A stretch of DNA of 64,000 nt from Bacillus testis (GCF_001243895.1 NZ_LN851186.1:750398-814397), one strand, 5' to 3'; positions 7,832 through 17,698 are shown, numbered from the stretch's first letter. Numbers and translations: made by a program. The notes: generated from the letters alone by a model not told the origin.

Positions 7832-8572
7832 ATGCGATTGGAAAATAAAGTAGCAATCATCACAGGTGGAGCGAATGGAATCGGATGGGAAGCTGTCAAT
7901 TTGTTCCTTAGAGAGGGAGCTAAAGTGGCGATTGCCGATTTTAAAGCGGAAGGGATGGAAGCCCGTTTGGCAGGGTTGGACACTTACCGCGATCGTGTAG
8001 CTTTTTTTCAGGTGGATGTAGCAAACCGGGAAAGTGTGAATCAAATGGTTGCCGGTGTGGCTGACCGTTTTGGCGGCATAGATATCCTTGTTAACAATGC
8101 GGGAATAACCAGAGATGCTATGCTTTCCAAGATGAAACCAGAGGATTTTCAAGCCGTGATTGATGTCAATCTGACTGGTGTCTTCCATTGTACCCAGGCT
8201 GCTGTGCCATATCTTATTGAGAGTGGGCAAGGACGCATCATCAATACTTCTTCGGCAGCGGGACTGAACGGCAATATTGGACAGACAAACTACTCCGCAG
8301 CAAAAGCAGGCCTGATCGGCATGACAAAAACATGGGCAAAAGAATTAGGGAGAAAAGGCATCACAGTAAATGCGTTGGCTCCAGGTTTCATTGAGACGTC
8401 AATGATCGAGAGCGTGCCGGAGCAGCTGCTGGCCCAGGTGAAAAACATCGTATCGCTTCAGCGGTTGGGTAAGCCGGAAGACATCGCTAATGCCTACTTG
8501 TTTCTAGCTTCCAATGAGGCTAAGTACATCAATGGGACTGTCATAGAGGTGGACGGCGGCATCATGATGTGA
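7832..8572 (+). CDS. Short-chain dehydrogenase/reductase, FabG-like
   Basis: A 246-residue classical SDR that reduces a keto group (probably a 3-oxoacyl thioester) with NAD(P)H. The ATG at 7832 is chosen because AGGGGG at 7816-7821 is 10 bases upstream; nearer ATGs are too close. TGGANGIG (11-18) binds the cofactor, NNAG is at 88-91, and the catalytic set is Ser141, Tyr154 and Lys158 (YSAAK). The length equals that of FabG and of PhaB-type acetoacetyl-CoA reductases. It is not next to fatty-acid genes, so it is probably an accessory reductase and not the essential FabG. Confidence 0.8.
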   Translation: MRLENKVAIITGGANGIGWEAVNLFLREGAKVAIADFKAEGMEARLAGLDTYRDRVAFFQVDVANRESVNQMVAGVADRFGGIDILVNNAGITRDAMLSKMKPEDFQAVIDVNLTGVFHCTQAAVPYLIESGQGRIINTSSAAGLNGNIGQTNYSAAKAGLIGMTKTWAKELGRKGITVNALAPGFIETSMIESVPEQLLAQVKNIVSLQRLGKPEDIANAYLFLASNEAKYINGTVIEVDGGIMM

Positions 8573-8585
8573 AGAAGAAACCAAA

Positions 8586-8612
8586 AAACCGCTGGAATAG
8601 TTCCGGCGGTTT
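8586..8612. terminator. Terminator between the SDR gene and the thioredoxin-like gene
   Basis: AAACCGC and GGAA (8586-8597) pair with TTCC and GCGGTTT (8601-8612), with one mismatch. The A-rich left flank gives a T-run for the minus-strand gene. Confidence 0.75.
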
Positions 8613-8646
8613 ATAGCTGTCTGATCTCCTGTAGCCAGCTTCGCTC

Positions 8647-9195
8647 TTACTGGGCAAATGTCTGTAGCATATCCTCTTCGATTTCTCTCCAAATAGAAGG
8701 GTCAGATACATAAAGTTCCCTCATTTTTCCAATATGTGATTTAAAGGCTTCCTCGTAGGCAGGATCGTCTTTAGCCGGCAGTCCTGCACGCAGTTCCGTG
8801 ACTTTTTGTTGGACAGACGGTGCCCGCGGGCCCCATTTGGCTACTTCATTTCCTTCTTCATCGGCAAGGATGATGATCGGGATGGAGCGGGCAGTGCCAT
8901 TCGTCAAATATTGATCCATTAAATCGAGATTCTCATCGCGGATCAGATAGCGGGCTTCAATGCCAGCTTCATGTGCAATGGCCATGAATACAGGCAGGTT
9001 GACCATGGCATCGCCGCACCAGTCGGCCGTCAAAACCAATGCGCGAAGGCGGTGGGGCTTCAGCAGCCCTGCCTTCTGCGGAGAATGCAGCGTGAATTGC
9101 TCTTTGATTTGCAACATATTGTCCTTATTTGTTTGCATGTAGTCAATATACTCCTGCTCATTGTACCCTTTGTCGAACCATGTACGTAAATCCAT
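8647..9195 (-). CDS. Thioredoxin-like family protein with a WCGD site
   Basis: 182 residues from the ATG at 9193-9195, which follows GGGGG. It has the thioredoxin fold pattern: hydrophobic beta strand ALVLTADWCGDA (52-63) and a cis-Pro segment TARSIPIIIL. The usual CxxC is replaced by W59-C60-G61-D62, so only one active-site cysteine remains. Such proteins are annotated as thioredoxin family (Thioredoxin_9) in Bacillaceae; the partner is unknown. It cannot do dithiol exchange in the standard way and may act as a monothiol or binding protein. Confidence 0.75.
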   Translation of the reverse strand: MDLRTWFDKGYNEQEYIDYMQTNKDNMLQIKEQFTLHSPQKAGLLKPHRLRALVLTADWCGDAMVNLPVFMAIAHEAGIEARYLIRDENLDLMDQYLTNGTARSIPIIILADEEGNEVAKWGPRAPSVQQKVTELRAGLPAKDDPAYEEAFKSHIGKMRELYVSDPSIWREIEEDMLQTFAQ

Positions 9196-9223
9196 AAATA
9201 TCCCCCTTGCTTCTTTTTTATAA

Positions 9224-9330
9224 CCCGTTCTATCTGGCGCTGAGGCTTCCTCTTTTAAAGGAGAGTGAGGCAAAGGAGTGTAAGCGGGAAGATCAAGCGA
9301 CAGTAAGAAATCGATCAGTTGAACCAATCG
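9224..9330 (+). repeat. Dispersed hairpin repeat, M unit with inverted H end
   Basis: This copy has CTGGCGCT (9234-9241) pairing with AGCGACAG (9296-9303; one G-T position) and inner CTTCC (9246-9250) pairing with GGAAG (9287-9291). It ends with GATCAGTTGAACCAATC (9313-9329), which is the reverse complement of the start of the H unit seen at 1166 and 1310. It fills the gap upstream of the thioredoxin-like gene. Confidence 0.65.
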
Positions 9331-9449
9331 GCATATGGAATGCGCTTAGGCTATATTGTTATTAGATTAGCATGGTAGATTGAATTGTTTAAGTTTTTTG
9401 CATTTCATTGTTTATTTGTTATAATAGCGTTGAAAAACGATAGAATTCA

Positions 9450-9545
9450 ACATGTGGAGGGGCCGGTGTTGCCGGCTGAGATTGCATCCGTTTCAGATGC
9501 TGACTCTTTGAACCTGATCTGGGTTATGCCAGCGGAGGGAACATT
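9450..9545 (+). promoter_or_regulatory. TPP riboswitch (THI element)
   Basis: Conserved thi-box parts are present in order: GAGGGG (9457-9462), CTGAGA at 9476-9481, then TTGAACCTGATCTGGGTTA (9508-9526) and CCAGCGGAGGGAA (9529-9541). The aptamer binds thiamine pyrophosphate. The terminator after it switches transcription of the thi operon off when TPP is high. Confidence 0.96.
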
Positions 9546-9581
9546 TATTACTGCTTGGGAACACTGCGTAATGCATGCTCA

Positions 9582-9611
9582 CGTCCGAAAACATGATTTC
9601 GGGCGTTTTTT
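9582..9611 (+). terminator. Riboswitch-controlled terminator
   Basis: CGTCCGAAA (9582-9590) pairs with TTTCGGGCG (9597-9605, one G-U pair), followed by six Ts. It lies between the TPP aptamer and thiY. Confidence 0.9.
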
Positions 9612-9712
9612 ATTGTGTTACAGCGTTGAGCACCAAGGGCGAAGACGGTTTTTGCCAAAGTAAAACAGTCTTCAACTTCACATGTTTGAGTATCCAAGGA
9701 GGAGGAACACTA

Positions 9713-10705
9713 GTGAAAAAAGTGCTGTTTATACTGCTGGCTGTGATGATGGTATTAGCTGGCTGCAGCTCTTCTAATGACGAATCATCAAAAGAGGGCA
9801 ATGGATTAAAGAAAGTGACAGTCGTCCTTGATTGGACGCCCAATACCAATCATACAGGCTTATATGTAGCGAAAGAAAAAGGGTATTTTAAAGAACAGGG
9901 ACTGGACGTGGAAATCGTTAAGCCGGGCGAGACTGGGGCAGACCAGCTTGTTGCTTCCGGCAAAGCTGATTTCGGCATAGGCTACCAGGAAGGATTGACC
10001 CAGGCCCGCGCTCAAGGGGTGCCGCTTGTGTCAATCGCTGCCATCATCCAACACAATACCTCCGGATTTGCCTCTCCTGCAAGCAAGAATATGAAGAGTC
10101 CAAAAGACTTCGAGGGAAAAAAATACGGTAGCTATGGATCACCTGTTGAAGAAGCAATCATGAAATCCATCATGGAAAAAGAAAATGCCAATGTGAAAAA
10201 AGTGGACATCTTGAACATAGGCGATACGGATTATTTTACAGCAGTGAAAAGGGACATCGATTTTGCGTGGATTTATTATGCTTGGACAGGGATTGAAGCG
10301 GAGCTGAGAGGGGAAAAGCTCAATATGCTGTATGTGAAGGATTATAGCGATAAGCTCGATTACTACACGCCGGTTCTGACGACAAGCGAAAAAATGATCG
10401 CTAAAGAGCCGGATACAGTCAAAGCCTTTGTTGCGGCTGTGTCCAAAGGATATGAGTTCTCCATTGACCATCCGGACCAAGCGGCAGACATTCTGACAAA
10501 AGCAGAGCCTGATCTTGATCAGGAATTAGTCAAGAAAAGCCAAGAGTGGCTTGCATCCAAATATCAGGATGACGCTAAGCAATGGGGTCTTCAGAAACTT
10601 TCCGTCTGGAAGGACTATGGAGAGTGGATGAAAGAAAACAAGCTGCTTGAAGGGGACTTCAACCCGGAAGAAGCCTTTACCAATGATTTCTTGCCAAAAA
10701 AATAA
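9713..10705 (+). CDS. thiY: HMP/thiamine-precursor ABC transporter, substrate-binding lipoprotein
   Basis: A 330-residue lipoprotein of the NMT1/THI5-like family that binds a pyrimidine precursor of thiamine (HMP or formylaminopyrimidine) outside the cell. The GTG at 9713 has AAGGAGGAGG just upstream; earlier in-frame starts are inside the riboswitch. The signal peptide ends in the lipobox LAGC with Cys18. LDWTPNTNHTGLYVAKEKGYF follows in two parts near residues 38-58 and is typical of ThiY proteins. It is the first gene of an operon controlled by the TPP riboswitch. Confidence 0.92.
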   Translation: MKKVLFILLAVMMVLAGCSSSNDESSKEGNGLKKVTVVLDWTPNTNHTGLYVAKEKGYFKEQGLDVEIVKPGETGADQLVASGKADFGIGYQEGLTQARAQGVPLVSIAAIIQHNTSGFASPASKNMKSPKDFEGKKYGSYGSPVEEAIMKSIMEKENANVKKVDILNIGDTDYFTAVKRDIDFAWIYYAWTGIEAELRGEKLNMLYVKDYSDKLDYYTPVLTTSEKMIAKEPDTVKAFVAAVSKGYEFSIDHPDQAADILTKAEPDLDQELVKKSQEWLASKYQDDAKQWGLQKLSVWKDYGEWMKENKLLEGDFNPEEAFTNDFLPKK

Positions 10706-10729
10706 GAGACGAGACGGGAGGAATAAATA

Positions 10730-11011
10730 ATGGCTAATGCATTAGTGAGCGTGCAAATAATCCCAAAGGGCAATCATGTGATCGAGCTGGTGGATGAAGC
10801 GATTGCTGTCATCCATGATTCAGGTGTGAAGTATGAAGTCCATCCATTGGAAACAACGATGGAAGGAGACCTGGCGGAATTGCTGCAGGTTATCGAAAAA
10901 ATGAATCATCGCATGATTGAACTAGGTTCGCCCAATGTAATCTCGCAAGTCAAAATTCTCTTCCAGCCCGAAGGAATTACACTGGGCACGTTAACGGAGA
11001 AATACAGATGA
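10730..11011 (+). CDS. Thiamine-binding protein (MTH1187/YqgV family)
   Basis: A 93-residue ferredoxin-fold protein of the DUF77 family, PF01910, called thiamine-binding. The features ALVSVQIIPKG at the N-terminus and KYEVHPLETTMEGD near residue 40 are family marks. Members probably bind thiamine or its precursors in the cytoplasm; the exact role is not settled. It lies between thiY and thiX and overlaps thiX by four bases (ATGA), which supports translational coupling. Confidence 0.85.
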   Translation: MANALVSVQIIPKGNHVIELVDEAIAVIHDSGVKYEVHPLETTMEGDLAELLQVIEKMNHRMIELGSPNVISQVKILFQPEGITLGTLTEKYR

Positions 11012-11790
11012 AAAAACGTTCTTTATGGAAGAAGGGTGCACCCTTCTTTCTTCTTTTAAGTTTATTAATCCTCTGGGAATTGATTGTTCGAATCTTTAAA
11101 GTCGAAACCTGGCTGCTGCCGGCTCCTTCCGCCATTTTTAAAGAAGGAGCGGCAGACTCTAGCCGGATCATGGAGCAATTGGCATCGACTGTTGAGCTGT
11201 CGCTTTTAGGTTTAATGATCGGCAGTGCAATCGGGCTGCTTTTGGCTGCGTCCCTTCATTTATTTCCGGCTGTCAAGGATGCAGTGTATCCTTTGTTGAT
11301 ATTGTCGCAGAATGTGCCAATTATTGTGCTGGCTCCCTTATTGGTCATCTGGTTCGGATTCGGGCTGTTGCCGAAATTAATCGTCATTACGCTTGTCTGT
11401 TTTTTCCCGGTGGCTGTTGCCGCGTTGGATGGATTGCGGCAAACCCCATATGAGTTGAAGCATTATTTTGAGATGATGGGCGCAAGCAAACGGCAATTAT
11501 TTTGGAAACTGGAGCTTCCACATTCCTTTCCTTTTGTTTTTTCCGGATTGAAGATTGCCGCCACATACAGTGTCATGGGTGCGGTTATTTCCGAATGGCT
11601 CGGCGCAAAGCAGGGAATCGGAGTCTATATGACGATGGCATCCAAGTCTTTCCGGACGGATCGTGTATTTGTTGCCATCTTCATCGTCATGGCATTAAGC
11701 TTGTTATTCTTCTTGTGTATTTCACTTTTGGAGAAATATACAGTTTCATGGAAAAGAAGGGAGGACCAAGAACGAGATGCTCGACATTAA
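11008..11790 (+). CDS. thiX: HMP/thiamine-precursor ABC transporter, permease
   Basis: A 260-residue integral membrane protein of the SsuC/TauC/ThiX permease family with about six helices. The cytoplasmic coupling loop, MGASKRQLFWKLELP near 160-175 followed by a conserved G and hydrophobic run, is the EAA-type motif that contacts the ATPase. It overlaps its neighbours on both sides (4 and 14 bases), so the three transporter genes are translated together. The N-terminus is basic and inside. Confidence 0.9.
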   Translation: MKKRSLWKKGAPFFLLLSLLILWELIVRIFKVETWLLPAPSAIFKEGAADSSRIMEQLASTVELSLLGLMIGSAIGLLLAASLHLFPAVKDAVYPLLILSQNVPIIVLAPLLVIWFGFGLLPKLIVITLVCFFPVAVAALDGLRQTPYELKHYFEMMGASKRQLFWKLELPHSFPFVFSGLKIAATYSVMGAVISEWLGAKQGIGVYMTMASKSFRTDRVFVAIFIVMALSLLFFLCISLLEKYTVSWKRREDQERDARH

Positions 11791-12511
11791 ACATGTATCT
11801 TATGCTTACAGCCATGATCAAAAAGTCTTATCCGATCTTTCCTTACAGGTGAATGATGGGGAGTTTGTCAGCATTCTTGGCCCCTCTGGAAGCGGTAAAA
11901 GTACGCTTTTCCACTTGATTGGCGGCCTGTATCGGCCTGAGCGGGGCGAGATTTTACTGGATGGAAGAGAGATTATCGGAGAAAAGGGCCATATCAGCTA
12001 CATGCCGCAGCAACCTGCACTGCTACCTTGGCGTTCGGTGTTGGACAATGTGGTGCTAGGTGCAGAGCTAGCTTCAAAAAAGGCAGATAAAGGTGAAGCA
12101 AAAAAATTGCTGGAGAAAGCAGGACTGGCAGAATATGCGAATGCGCTGCCCCATCAGCTGTCCGGAGGGATGAAGCAAAGAGTCGCTTTTCTGAGAAGCC
12201 TGGCAAGCCCGCAGAAATTGATGCTGCTGGATGAGCCTTTTTCCGCTTTAGATGAGCTTACTCGCCTGTCTATGCAGAACTGGTTATTGAATGTATGGGA
12301 AAAGAACCGCAGATCGGTCCTTTTCATCACCCACAGCATAGAGGAAGCCATTTATTTATCGGATACCATTTATGTCTTGTCATCCAAGCCTGCATCTATC
12401 GTTACAAAGGTTGCCGTTCCTTTTGCGCGGCCGCGGAGAGAAGAAATGGCACTGGAGCCGGCTTTTATCCAATTGAAGCAGGAGCTCTATGCGTTATTGA
12501 AGGAGCGATGA
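11777..12511 (+). CDS. thiZ: HMP/thiamine-precursor ABC transporter, ATPase
   Basis: A 244-residue ABC ATPase. Walker A is GPSGSGKST (35-43), the Q-loop lies in YMPQQPALLPWR (75-86), the signature is LSGGM (128-132), and Walker B is LMLLDEP (148-154). The LLPWR sequence after the Q-loop is common in the nitrate/taurine/HMP transporter group. It overlaps thiX and the next gene, and completes the ThiXYZ importer. Confidence 0.9.
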   Translation: MLDIKHVSYAYSHDQKVLSDLSLQVNDGEFVSILGPSGSGKSTLFHLIGGLYRPERGEILLDGREIIGEKGHISYMPQQPALLPWRSVLDNVVLGAELASKKADKGEAKKLLEKAGLAEYANALPHQLSGGMKQRVAFLRSLASPQKLMLLDEPFSALDELTRLSMQNWLLNVWEKNRRSVLFITHSIEEAIYLSDTIYVLSSKPASIVTKVAVPFARPRREEMALEPAFIQLKQELYALLKER

Positions 12512-12513
12512 AT

Positions 12514-13290
12514 ATGCAATTGATTGACAGCCATATCCATTTGGATACATATTCGGAGGAACAAAGAAGAATCATCTTGAATCTTCCAGAAGTAGATTAT
12601 TATATTGCGGTCTCTATGGATCTTGCTTCCTGTAAAACGAACCATCAATTAGCGCTGCATGATCCACGAGTCAAGCCGGCGTATGGTTTCCATCCGGAGC
12701 AGGAGCTGCCGAAGCAAGAGGAGATTGACGCACTGTTTCGTTGGATGGAACAGCATGTGGATACAATGGTTGCCGTAGGGGAAGTAGGTTTGCCTTATTA
12801 TAAGAGACAGGAAAACCCCGGATTGGAAGTGCAAGGTTATATCGAGTTGTTAGAAAAATTCATCCTGTTCGCCAAGAAGCATAACAAACCAATCGTCCTG
12901 CATGCTGTTTACGAAGATGGCGCTATAGCCTGCGATCTCCTTGAAAAGCATGGCGTCACAAAAGCCCATTTTCATTGGTTCAAGGGAGAGGATGTTCTCA
13001 TAAAAAGAATGATCGATAATGGATACAGCATATCCATCACCCCTGATATTTGCTATGAAAAAGAAATCCAGCATCTAGCAAGCCTGTATCCACTTGACCG
13101 GATCATGCTGGAGACGGACGGTCCCTGGCCCTTCGAAGGACCGTTCCGCAATCGGATGACCAATCCGCTCATGATCAGGGACAGCATGTATAAGTTAGCG
13201 AAAATCAAAGGAATCGAGACAGAAAAAGTATGGGAGAAAACATTCAGGCATAGTATTCTTTTTTATGGACTGTATAATGGAGAGAGTTAA
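12514..13290 (+). CDS. TatD-family metal-dependent hydrolase in the thi operon
   Basis: 258 residues of the TatD/amidohydrolase superfamily with a TIM-barrel metal site: His7 and His9 (DSHIH), Glu90 (GEVGLPYYK), His130 (LHAVYED), His154 (HFHWFKG) and Asp202 (LETDGPW). The second ATG (12514) is preferred because GGAG at 12502-12505 is then 8 bases away; an ATG at 12508 overlaps the thiZ stop. TatD proteins are usually called nucleases, but the place in a pyrimidine-uptake operon suggests hydrolysis of a thiamine breakdown product, a role that the unrelated YlmB has in other bacilli. That function is an inference from context. Confidence 0.8.
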   Translation: MQLIDSHIHLDTYSEEQRRIILNLPEVDYYIAVSMDLASCKTNHQLALHDPRVKPAYGFHPEQELPKQEEIDALFRWMEQHVDTMVAVGEVGLPYYKRQENPGLEVQGYIELLEKFILFAKKHNKPIVLHAVYEDGAIACDLLEKHGVTKAHFHWFKGEDVLIKRMIDNGYSISITPDICYEKEIQHLASLYPLDRIMLETDGPWPFEGPFRNRMTNPLMIRDSMYKLAKIKGIETEKVWEKTFRHSILFYGLYNGES

Positions 13291-13308
13291 GCATTTACAG
13301 GAGGAAAA

Positions 13309-15072
13309 ATGAAAACAAATAATAAGAATAAAGGGAGCTTCAGGCCCTTCCTTTCCTTAATGAAGGCAACCAACCCATCCTATGGGAGACTGATATTCGC
13401 TTTGGGCCTAAGTGTTGTTACGACATTGGTCAGCCTTTTGATTCCATTGTTGACGAAACAATTGGTGGATGGGTTCAGCATGTCTTCTTTATCCGTAAAA
13501 CAAATCAGTTTGATCATTATCGTGTTCATTGTACAAGCAGCATTGAGCGCCTATGCTACATACGCTCTCGGCTATAATGGCCAAAAAATCATTGCCGGCT
13601 TAAGGGAATTGCTGTGGAAAAAGCTTGTCAGGCTGCCAGTAGCTTATTCGGACCGTAATGGTTCTGGCGAAATGATCAGCCGGATGACGAATGATACGAT
13701 GGTGGTCAAAGAATTGATCACCACCCATATAACGGGCGCCATAACAGGTATTATATCCGTTGTCGGCAGTATCATTATTCTCTTCGTCATGAACTGGCGA
13801 CTGACATTGCTGATTTTCATTGTCCTGCCGGTTGCGGCTGCCATATTGGTGCCAATCGGCAAAATGATGCACTCTATTTCAAAAGAAACACAGGCTGAAA
13901 CAGCAAAGTTCACCGGTATACTGAACCAGGTGCTGCCGGAAATCCGCCTTGTAAAAGCTTCTAACGCAGAAGAAATTGAATACGGGCGCGGCATGAAGGG
14001 AATTTCAACTCTGTTTAAGCTTGGTTTAAAGGAAGCGCGGACGCAATCATTGGTGGGCCCTATCATCACCTTGGTGTTAATGGGGGCGCTTGTTGCTGTG
14101 ATCGGCTATGGAGGCATGCAAGTATCAAGCGGTGCTATCACGGCCGGTTCGCTTGTCGCCTTCATTCTGTATCTGTTCCAGATTATTATGCCGATGGGGC
14201 AAATCACCGTATTTTTCACACAACTGCAGAAATCGATTGGGGCGACTGACCGCATCATCGATATATTGAATGAAGAGGAAGAGGATCTGCAAGCGGGGAA
14301 AAGCTTAGTGGATGCAAAACAAATGATTGCTTTCAACGATGTTTCTTTTTCCTACGAAGAAGGCGCTGAAATTCTGTCCCATATCAATCTTCATATTGAG
14401 CAAGGGAAGGTAACAGCAATCGTCGGCCCGAGCGGAAGCGGAAAAACAACCATGTTCAAACTATTGGAACGCTATTATGCTCCTACTCAAGGAACAATTG
14501 AAATAGGGGGACAAGAAATCAGCGAGTTTTCGCTGGAATCTTGGCGGAAGCATATCGGATATGTGTCACAGGAAAGTCCTTTGCTTGCTGGTACGATCAA
14601 AGACAATATTTGCTACGGTTTGGACCGCCAAGTAACGGAAAGTGAGTTGCAAAAGGCGGCAGAAATGGCTTATGCTCTTGATTTCATCGAGGAGTTGCCA
14701 GATGCTTTCGAGACAGAAGTGGGCGAAAGAGGATTGAAGCTTTCAGGAGGGCAGCGCCAGCGTATCGCCATAGCGAGAGCATTGTTGCGCAATCCTGAAA
14801 TTTTGATGCTGGATGAAGCGACCTCAAGTCTCGACAGCCAATCGGAACAATCAGTGCAAATGGCACTTGAACGTTTGATGAAAGGCCGGACAACCATTGT
14901 CATTGCACATCGGTTGTCCACTGTTGTTGATGCAGACCGGCTTGTATTCTTGGAGAATGGTGTCATTACCGGAATCGGCACACATGATGAGCTGATGGAA
15001 ACCCATGCTTTATACCGGGAATTTGCACAGCAGCAATTGAAAATAAATAGTGAACTTCAGAAAAAAGCATGA
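13309..15072 (+). CDS. bmrA: Multidrug ABC exporter, half-transporter
   Basis: 587 residues, near the length of B. subtilis BmrA (589), with very similar sequence (for example [18 protein letters not shown] and [16 protein letters not shown]). An N-terminal membrane domain with six helices (about 25-310) is fused to an ABC domain: Walker [10 protein letters not shown] (373-381), signature LSGGQ (478-482), Walker B ILMLDEA (498-504). It works as a homodimer that exports drugs. The start follows AGGAGG, only 18 bases after the TatD gene, with no terminator between, so it may be read from the thi operon. The bmrB-type leader known in B. subtilis relatives was not seen. Confidence 0.93.
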   Translation: MKTNNKNKGSFRPFLSLMKATNPSYGRLIFALGLSVVTTLVSLLIPLLTKQLVDGFSMSSLSVKQISLIIIVFIVQAALSAYATYALGYNGQKIIAGLRELLWKKLVRLPVAYSDRNGSGEMISRMTNDTMVVKELITTHITGAITGIISVVGSIIILFVMNWRLTLLIFIVLPVAAAILVPIGKMMHSISKETQAETAKFTGILNQVLPEIRLVKASNAEEIEYGRGMKGISTLFKLGLKEARTQSLVGPIITLVLMGALVAVIGYGGMQVSSGAITAGSLVAFILYLFQIIMPMGQITVFFTQLQKSIGATDRIIDILNEEEEDLQAGKSLVDAKQMIAFNDVSFSYEEGAEILSHINLHIEQGKVTAIVGPSGSGKTTMFKLLERYYAPTQGTIEIGGQEISEFSLESWRKHIGYVSQESPLLAGTIKDNICYGLDRQVTESELQKAAEMAYALDFIEELPDAFETEVGERGLKLSGGQRQRIAIARALLRNPEILMLDEATSSLDSQSEQSVQMALERLMKGRTTIVIAHRLSTVVDADRLVFLENGVITGIGTHDELMETHALYREFAQQQLKINSELQKKA

Positions 15073-15076
15073 AAAT

Positions 15077-15118
15077 AGGAAAACCCCCTCAACTTAAACG
15101 GTTGCAGGGGATTTTCCT
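15077..15118. terminator. Bidirectional terminator bmrA / mreBH
   Basis: AGGAAAACCCCCT (15077-15089) pairs with AGGGGATTTTCCT (15106-15118) with one mismatch, between convergent genes. Confidence 0.82.
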
Positions 15119-15119
15119 A

Positions 15120-16127
15120 TTATTTTGCCAATTTATTGAGTTTTTTAATCATACTGATTGATTTGCCGGTACCGATGGCAACCGATTCAAGCGGGAAAGG
15201 CGCCATCCGCACAGGTACAGCTATTTCATTAAACAGCCAATCCTGCATGCCGTTCATGAGCGCACCGCCCCCGGTCAAAACAACACCTTGATCGACAATA
15301 TCTCCGCTAAGCTCCGGAGGGCAGTATTCCAAGGTGGATTTAACGGTATGCAACATTTGAAGGAGAGATTCTTTCATGGCTTCCTGGATTTCCAGCGAGG
15401 AGAGAGTAATCGTTTTGGGAAGTCCCGTCACTAAATCTCGTCCTCTTACTTCCATGGTACTTTCCTCATGATCAATAAGAGCATATCCAATTTCCATTTT
15501 TACTTGTTCAGCTGTCCGTTCGCCTATTAAAAGATTATAATGCTTCCGGACATGTTGGACGATATCGTCATCAATTTGGTCGCCGCCGATGCGGATCGAA
15601 TTGCAGGCAACGACACCGCCATACGATATAATGGCAACTTCCGTCGTGCCGCCGCCGATATCGACGATGACCGATGCAACCGGCTCGTCCACCGGCAAAT
15701 CTGCGCCGATCGCAGCAGCGACGGATTCCTCTATCAGGTGGACCTGTTTGGCGCCGCAGCTTTTGACAGAGTCTTCAATGGCTCTGCGTTCAACGGATGT
15801 AGAACCGGAAGGCGCACAAACAACAACAGTCGGTTTGCTAATGGATAATTTAAGTATTTTGCCTGTTTTTTTCATAATATGTTTCAGCATTGCGGCTGTG
15901 TGATCGAAGTCTGCGATAACGCCATCCTTCAAAGGGCGCACAGCAACAATATTACCGGGCGTTTTACCTATCATGTTTTTGGCTTCCATTCCTACAGCCA
16001 AAATTTCATTTGTTTGGATATCCATTGCGACAACAGATGGTTCATTTAAAACGATTCCTTTATTTTTAGTGTAAACTAATGTATTAGCAGTTCCTAAGTC
16101 AATACCTATCTCTGTAGAAGAGAACAT
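15120..16127 (-). CDS. mreBH: Actin-like cell-shape protein MreBH
   Basis: 335 residues from the ATG at 16125-16127, which lies 8 bases after AAAGGG; a GTG three codons upstream is less likely. It is an MreB/Mbl-type actin. Phosphate loop 1 is [13 protein letters not shown] (near 6-18), phosphate loop 2 is [14 protein letters not shown], and [13 protein letters not shown] is the adenosine motif. MEIGYALI and [11 protein letters not shown] are typical of MreBs. The length and the start [15 protein letters not shown] match MreBH, which guides wall hydrolases along the cylinder. It is not in an mreBCD cluster, as expected for mreBH. Confidence 0.88.
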   Translation of the reverse strand: MFSSTEIGIDLGTANTLVYTKNKGIVLNEPSVVAMDIQTNEILAVGMEAKNMIGKTPGNIVAVRPLKDGVIADFDHTAAMLKHIMKKTGKILKLSISKPTVVVCAPSGSTSVERRAIEDSVKSCGAKQVHLIEESVAAAIGADLPVDEPVASVIVDIGGGTTEVAIISYGGVVACNSIRIGGDQIDDDIVQHVRKHYNLLIGERTAEQVKMEIGYALIDHEESTMEVRGRDLVTGLPKTITLSSLEIQEAMKESLLQMLHTVKSTLEYCPPELSGDIVDQGVVLTGGGALMNGMQDWLFNEIAVPVRMAPFPLESVAIGTGKSISMIKKLNKLAK

Positions 16128-16218
16128 GTACGTCACCCTTTCGATAAGTTTGACCCCCCATCTACCTATTCTATAGGAATCAGACAGATTGTAAATGGAA
16201 GTGACTTTTACAATTACA

Positions 16219-17502
16219 TTACAAACTTTGGCCGCTGTGTATCATCGTCTGCCGATCATGTTTCTGGAACATAATGAAGTAAAGGATGCCGCTTAAGACT
16301 GAAAATCCACAGAGGATGGCAAAGGTTGCCTGATTTCCGAACCATTCAGTCATGGGAATCGCCAACGGGGCAATCATACGGCCGACAGTATTGCGGAGAG
16401 AGGCTGCGGCAAAATATTGGCCCCGCATATGGCCGGGCGCGATTTTTGAAATAAAGCTATTCTGAATGCCGACCGTCATGAGCTCACCTAGAGTGAAGAT
16501 CGCCATGCTTAAAATCAATCCCCATACTAAGTGTGTGCCGCCCGCAATCAACATGGAGATGCCGTAGACCAATGAAGCTGCCACGAATACATTTCTTTCT
16601 TTAAAGCGGTCCATCCATCTGGAAACGATAATAGTGAACAGCACGACGAATAGCCCATTTTCCGCAACGAGCAGTCCAAATGTTTTAACCCCCGTTACAG
16701 TGAAGCTCCAATCCCCCAATTGAAAGAGCGTCTGGATATCGACGACTTCTTTTGTATATACAGGAAACAGAAGATCCAATTGCATGAAGGTCATTGCATT
16801 CAATATACCTGCGACAATAAAGAGGAGAAAGACATGATCTTTTATGATCACTCCATAATCCTTTACTTGTGAAATCAAAAAATGAAGCCCACTTGTTTCT
16901 CTTGAACGGCGAACTTGTGGCAAATTCGCCGGGAGCGTTTCTACAATCCATTTGGAGTAGACGATGCCAAGCAGGATATTGGAGATTCCCGCTAACAATA
17001 ACAACTCGAAACGATGGTCTTTGTAAAAAATACTGCCGACAATCGGCCCAATCACGACAGCTATGTTTACGGAAGTATAGAAGAGGGCGAATACGCCACT
17101 TCGGTCCCGTTCGTTTACTATATCCGCAATCATCGCTTGGCTGGCCGGATAGTAAATGGAGCTAAAGACGGATACGATTGTAAAACAAAGAAAGCCAATC
17201 CATGCAGAATCCAGCCATGGTGAGGAAGCAAGTGAGAATAATAGATAAGCAACCCCTTGGCCGATGCTGGCCAACACCATCATTCGCTTCCTGCCAAAAC
17301 GATCGGCGAAAAAGCCGCCCATTAGGTTAGCGATTACAGCAAAAGCCTGCGAAACAATCAATAAAATGCCTGCCAGCGATTTACCGAACTCTTCAGAAAA
17401 GTAGATGGCTAAAAACGGGAAGAACATCCAAAATGTTATATTCACCAACGCTTCGCCACCTAGGCGAATTTTTAAATTGGCGTTCCAATCTTTAAATCTC
17501 AT
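16219..17502 (-). CDS. MFS transporter, 12 helices
   Basis: 427 residues of the major facilitator superfamily. The motif-A loop between helices 2 and 3 is [14 protein letters not shown] (about 61-74). Twelve hydrophobic segments are visible, with a charged central loop near 190-215. ATG at 17500-17502 follows AAAGGGGGG. Substrate is unknown; drug exporters of the YttB/MdtG-like type look similar. It is divergent from the CoA-disulfide reductase gene, whose operator lies in the shared intergenic space. Confidence 0.82.
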   Translation of the reverse strand: MRFKDWNANLKIRLGGEALVNITFWMFFPFLAIYFSEEFGKSLAGILLIVSQAFAVIANLMGGFFADRFGRKRMMVLASIGQGVAYLLFSLASSPWLDSAWIGFLCFTIVSVFSSIYYPASQAMIADIVNERDRSGVFALFYTSVNIAVVIGPIVGSIFYKDHRFELLLLAGISNILLGIVYSKWIVETLPANLPQVRRSRETSGLHFLISQVKDYGVIIKDHVFLLFIVAGILNAMTFMQLDLLFPVYTKEVVDIQTLFQLGDWSFTVTGVKTFGLLVAENGLFVVLFTIIVSRWMDRFKERNVFVAASLVYGISMLIAGGTHLVWGLILSMAIFTLGELMTVGIQNSFISKIAPGHMRGQYFAAASLRNTVGRMIAPLAIPMTEWFGNQATFAILCGFSVLSGILYFIMFQKHDRQTMIHSGQSL

Positions 17503-17644
17503 TATTGTGCCCCCCTTTGAAGCAATTCATTTCTTAATCATACGATTTTTTGTATGATTCAGACAAGTGCGGCGGCAGAGCTGAACTAGAAGAGAGGGTG
17601 GACATTTGTACAAGTTGTGAAAGCTCTCTGAACATCTATCAATA

Positions 17645-17665
17645 ATACCCTAAGGGGTATATAAT
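17645..17665 (+). promoter_or_regulatory. CsoR/CstR-type operator overlapping a -10 element
   Basis: ATACCCTAAGGGGTAT (17645-17660) is an inverted repeat (ATACCC, 4 bases, GGGTAT) that matches the operator pattern of CsoR-family repressors, here most likely the persulfide sensor CstR. It overlaps a -10 TATAAT at 17660-17665. The -35 region is poor. Binding would block transcription of the reductase/rhodanese gene that follows. Confidence 0.7.
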
Positions 17666-17698
17666 GATGATAGATGGCAAATAACAGGAGGATATCTA

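Noticed and set aside
13291..13308. bmrB-type regulatory leader before bmrA
   Set aside because: The gap is only 18 bases, too short for a leader ORF or terminator.
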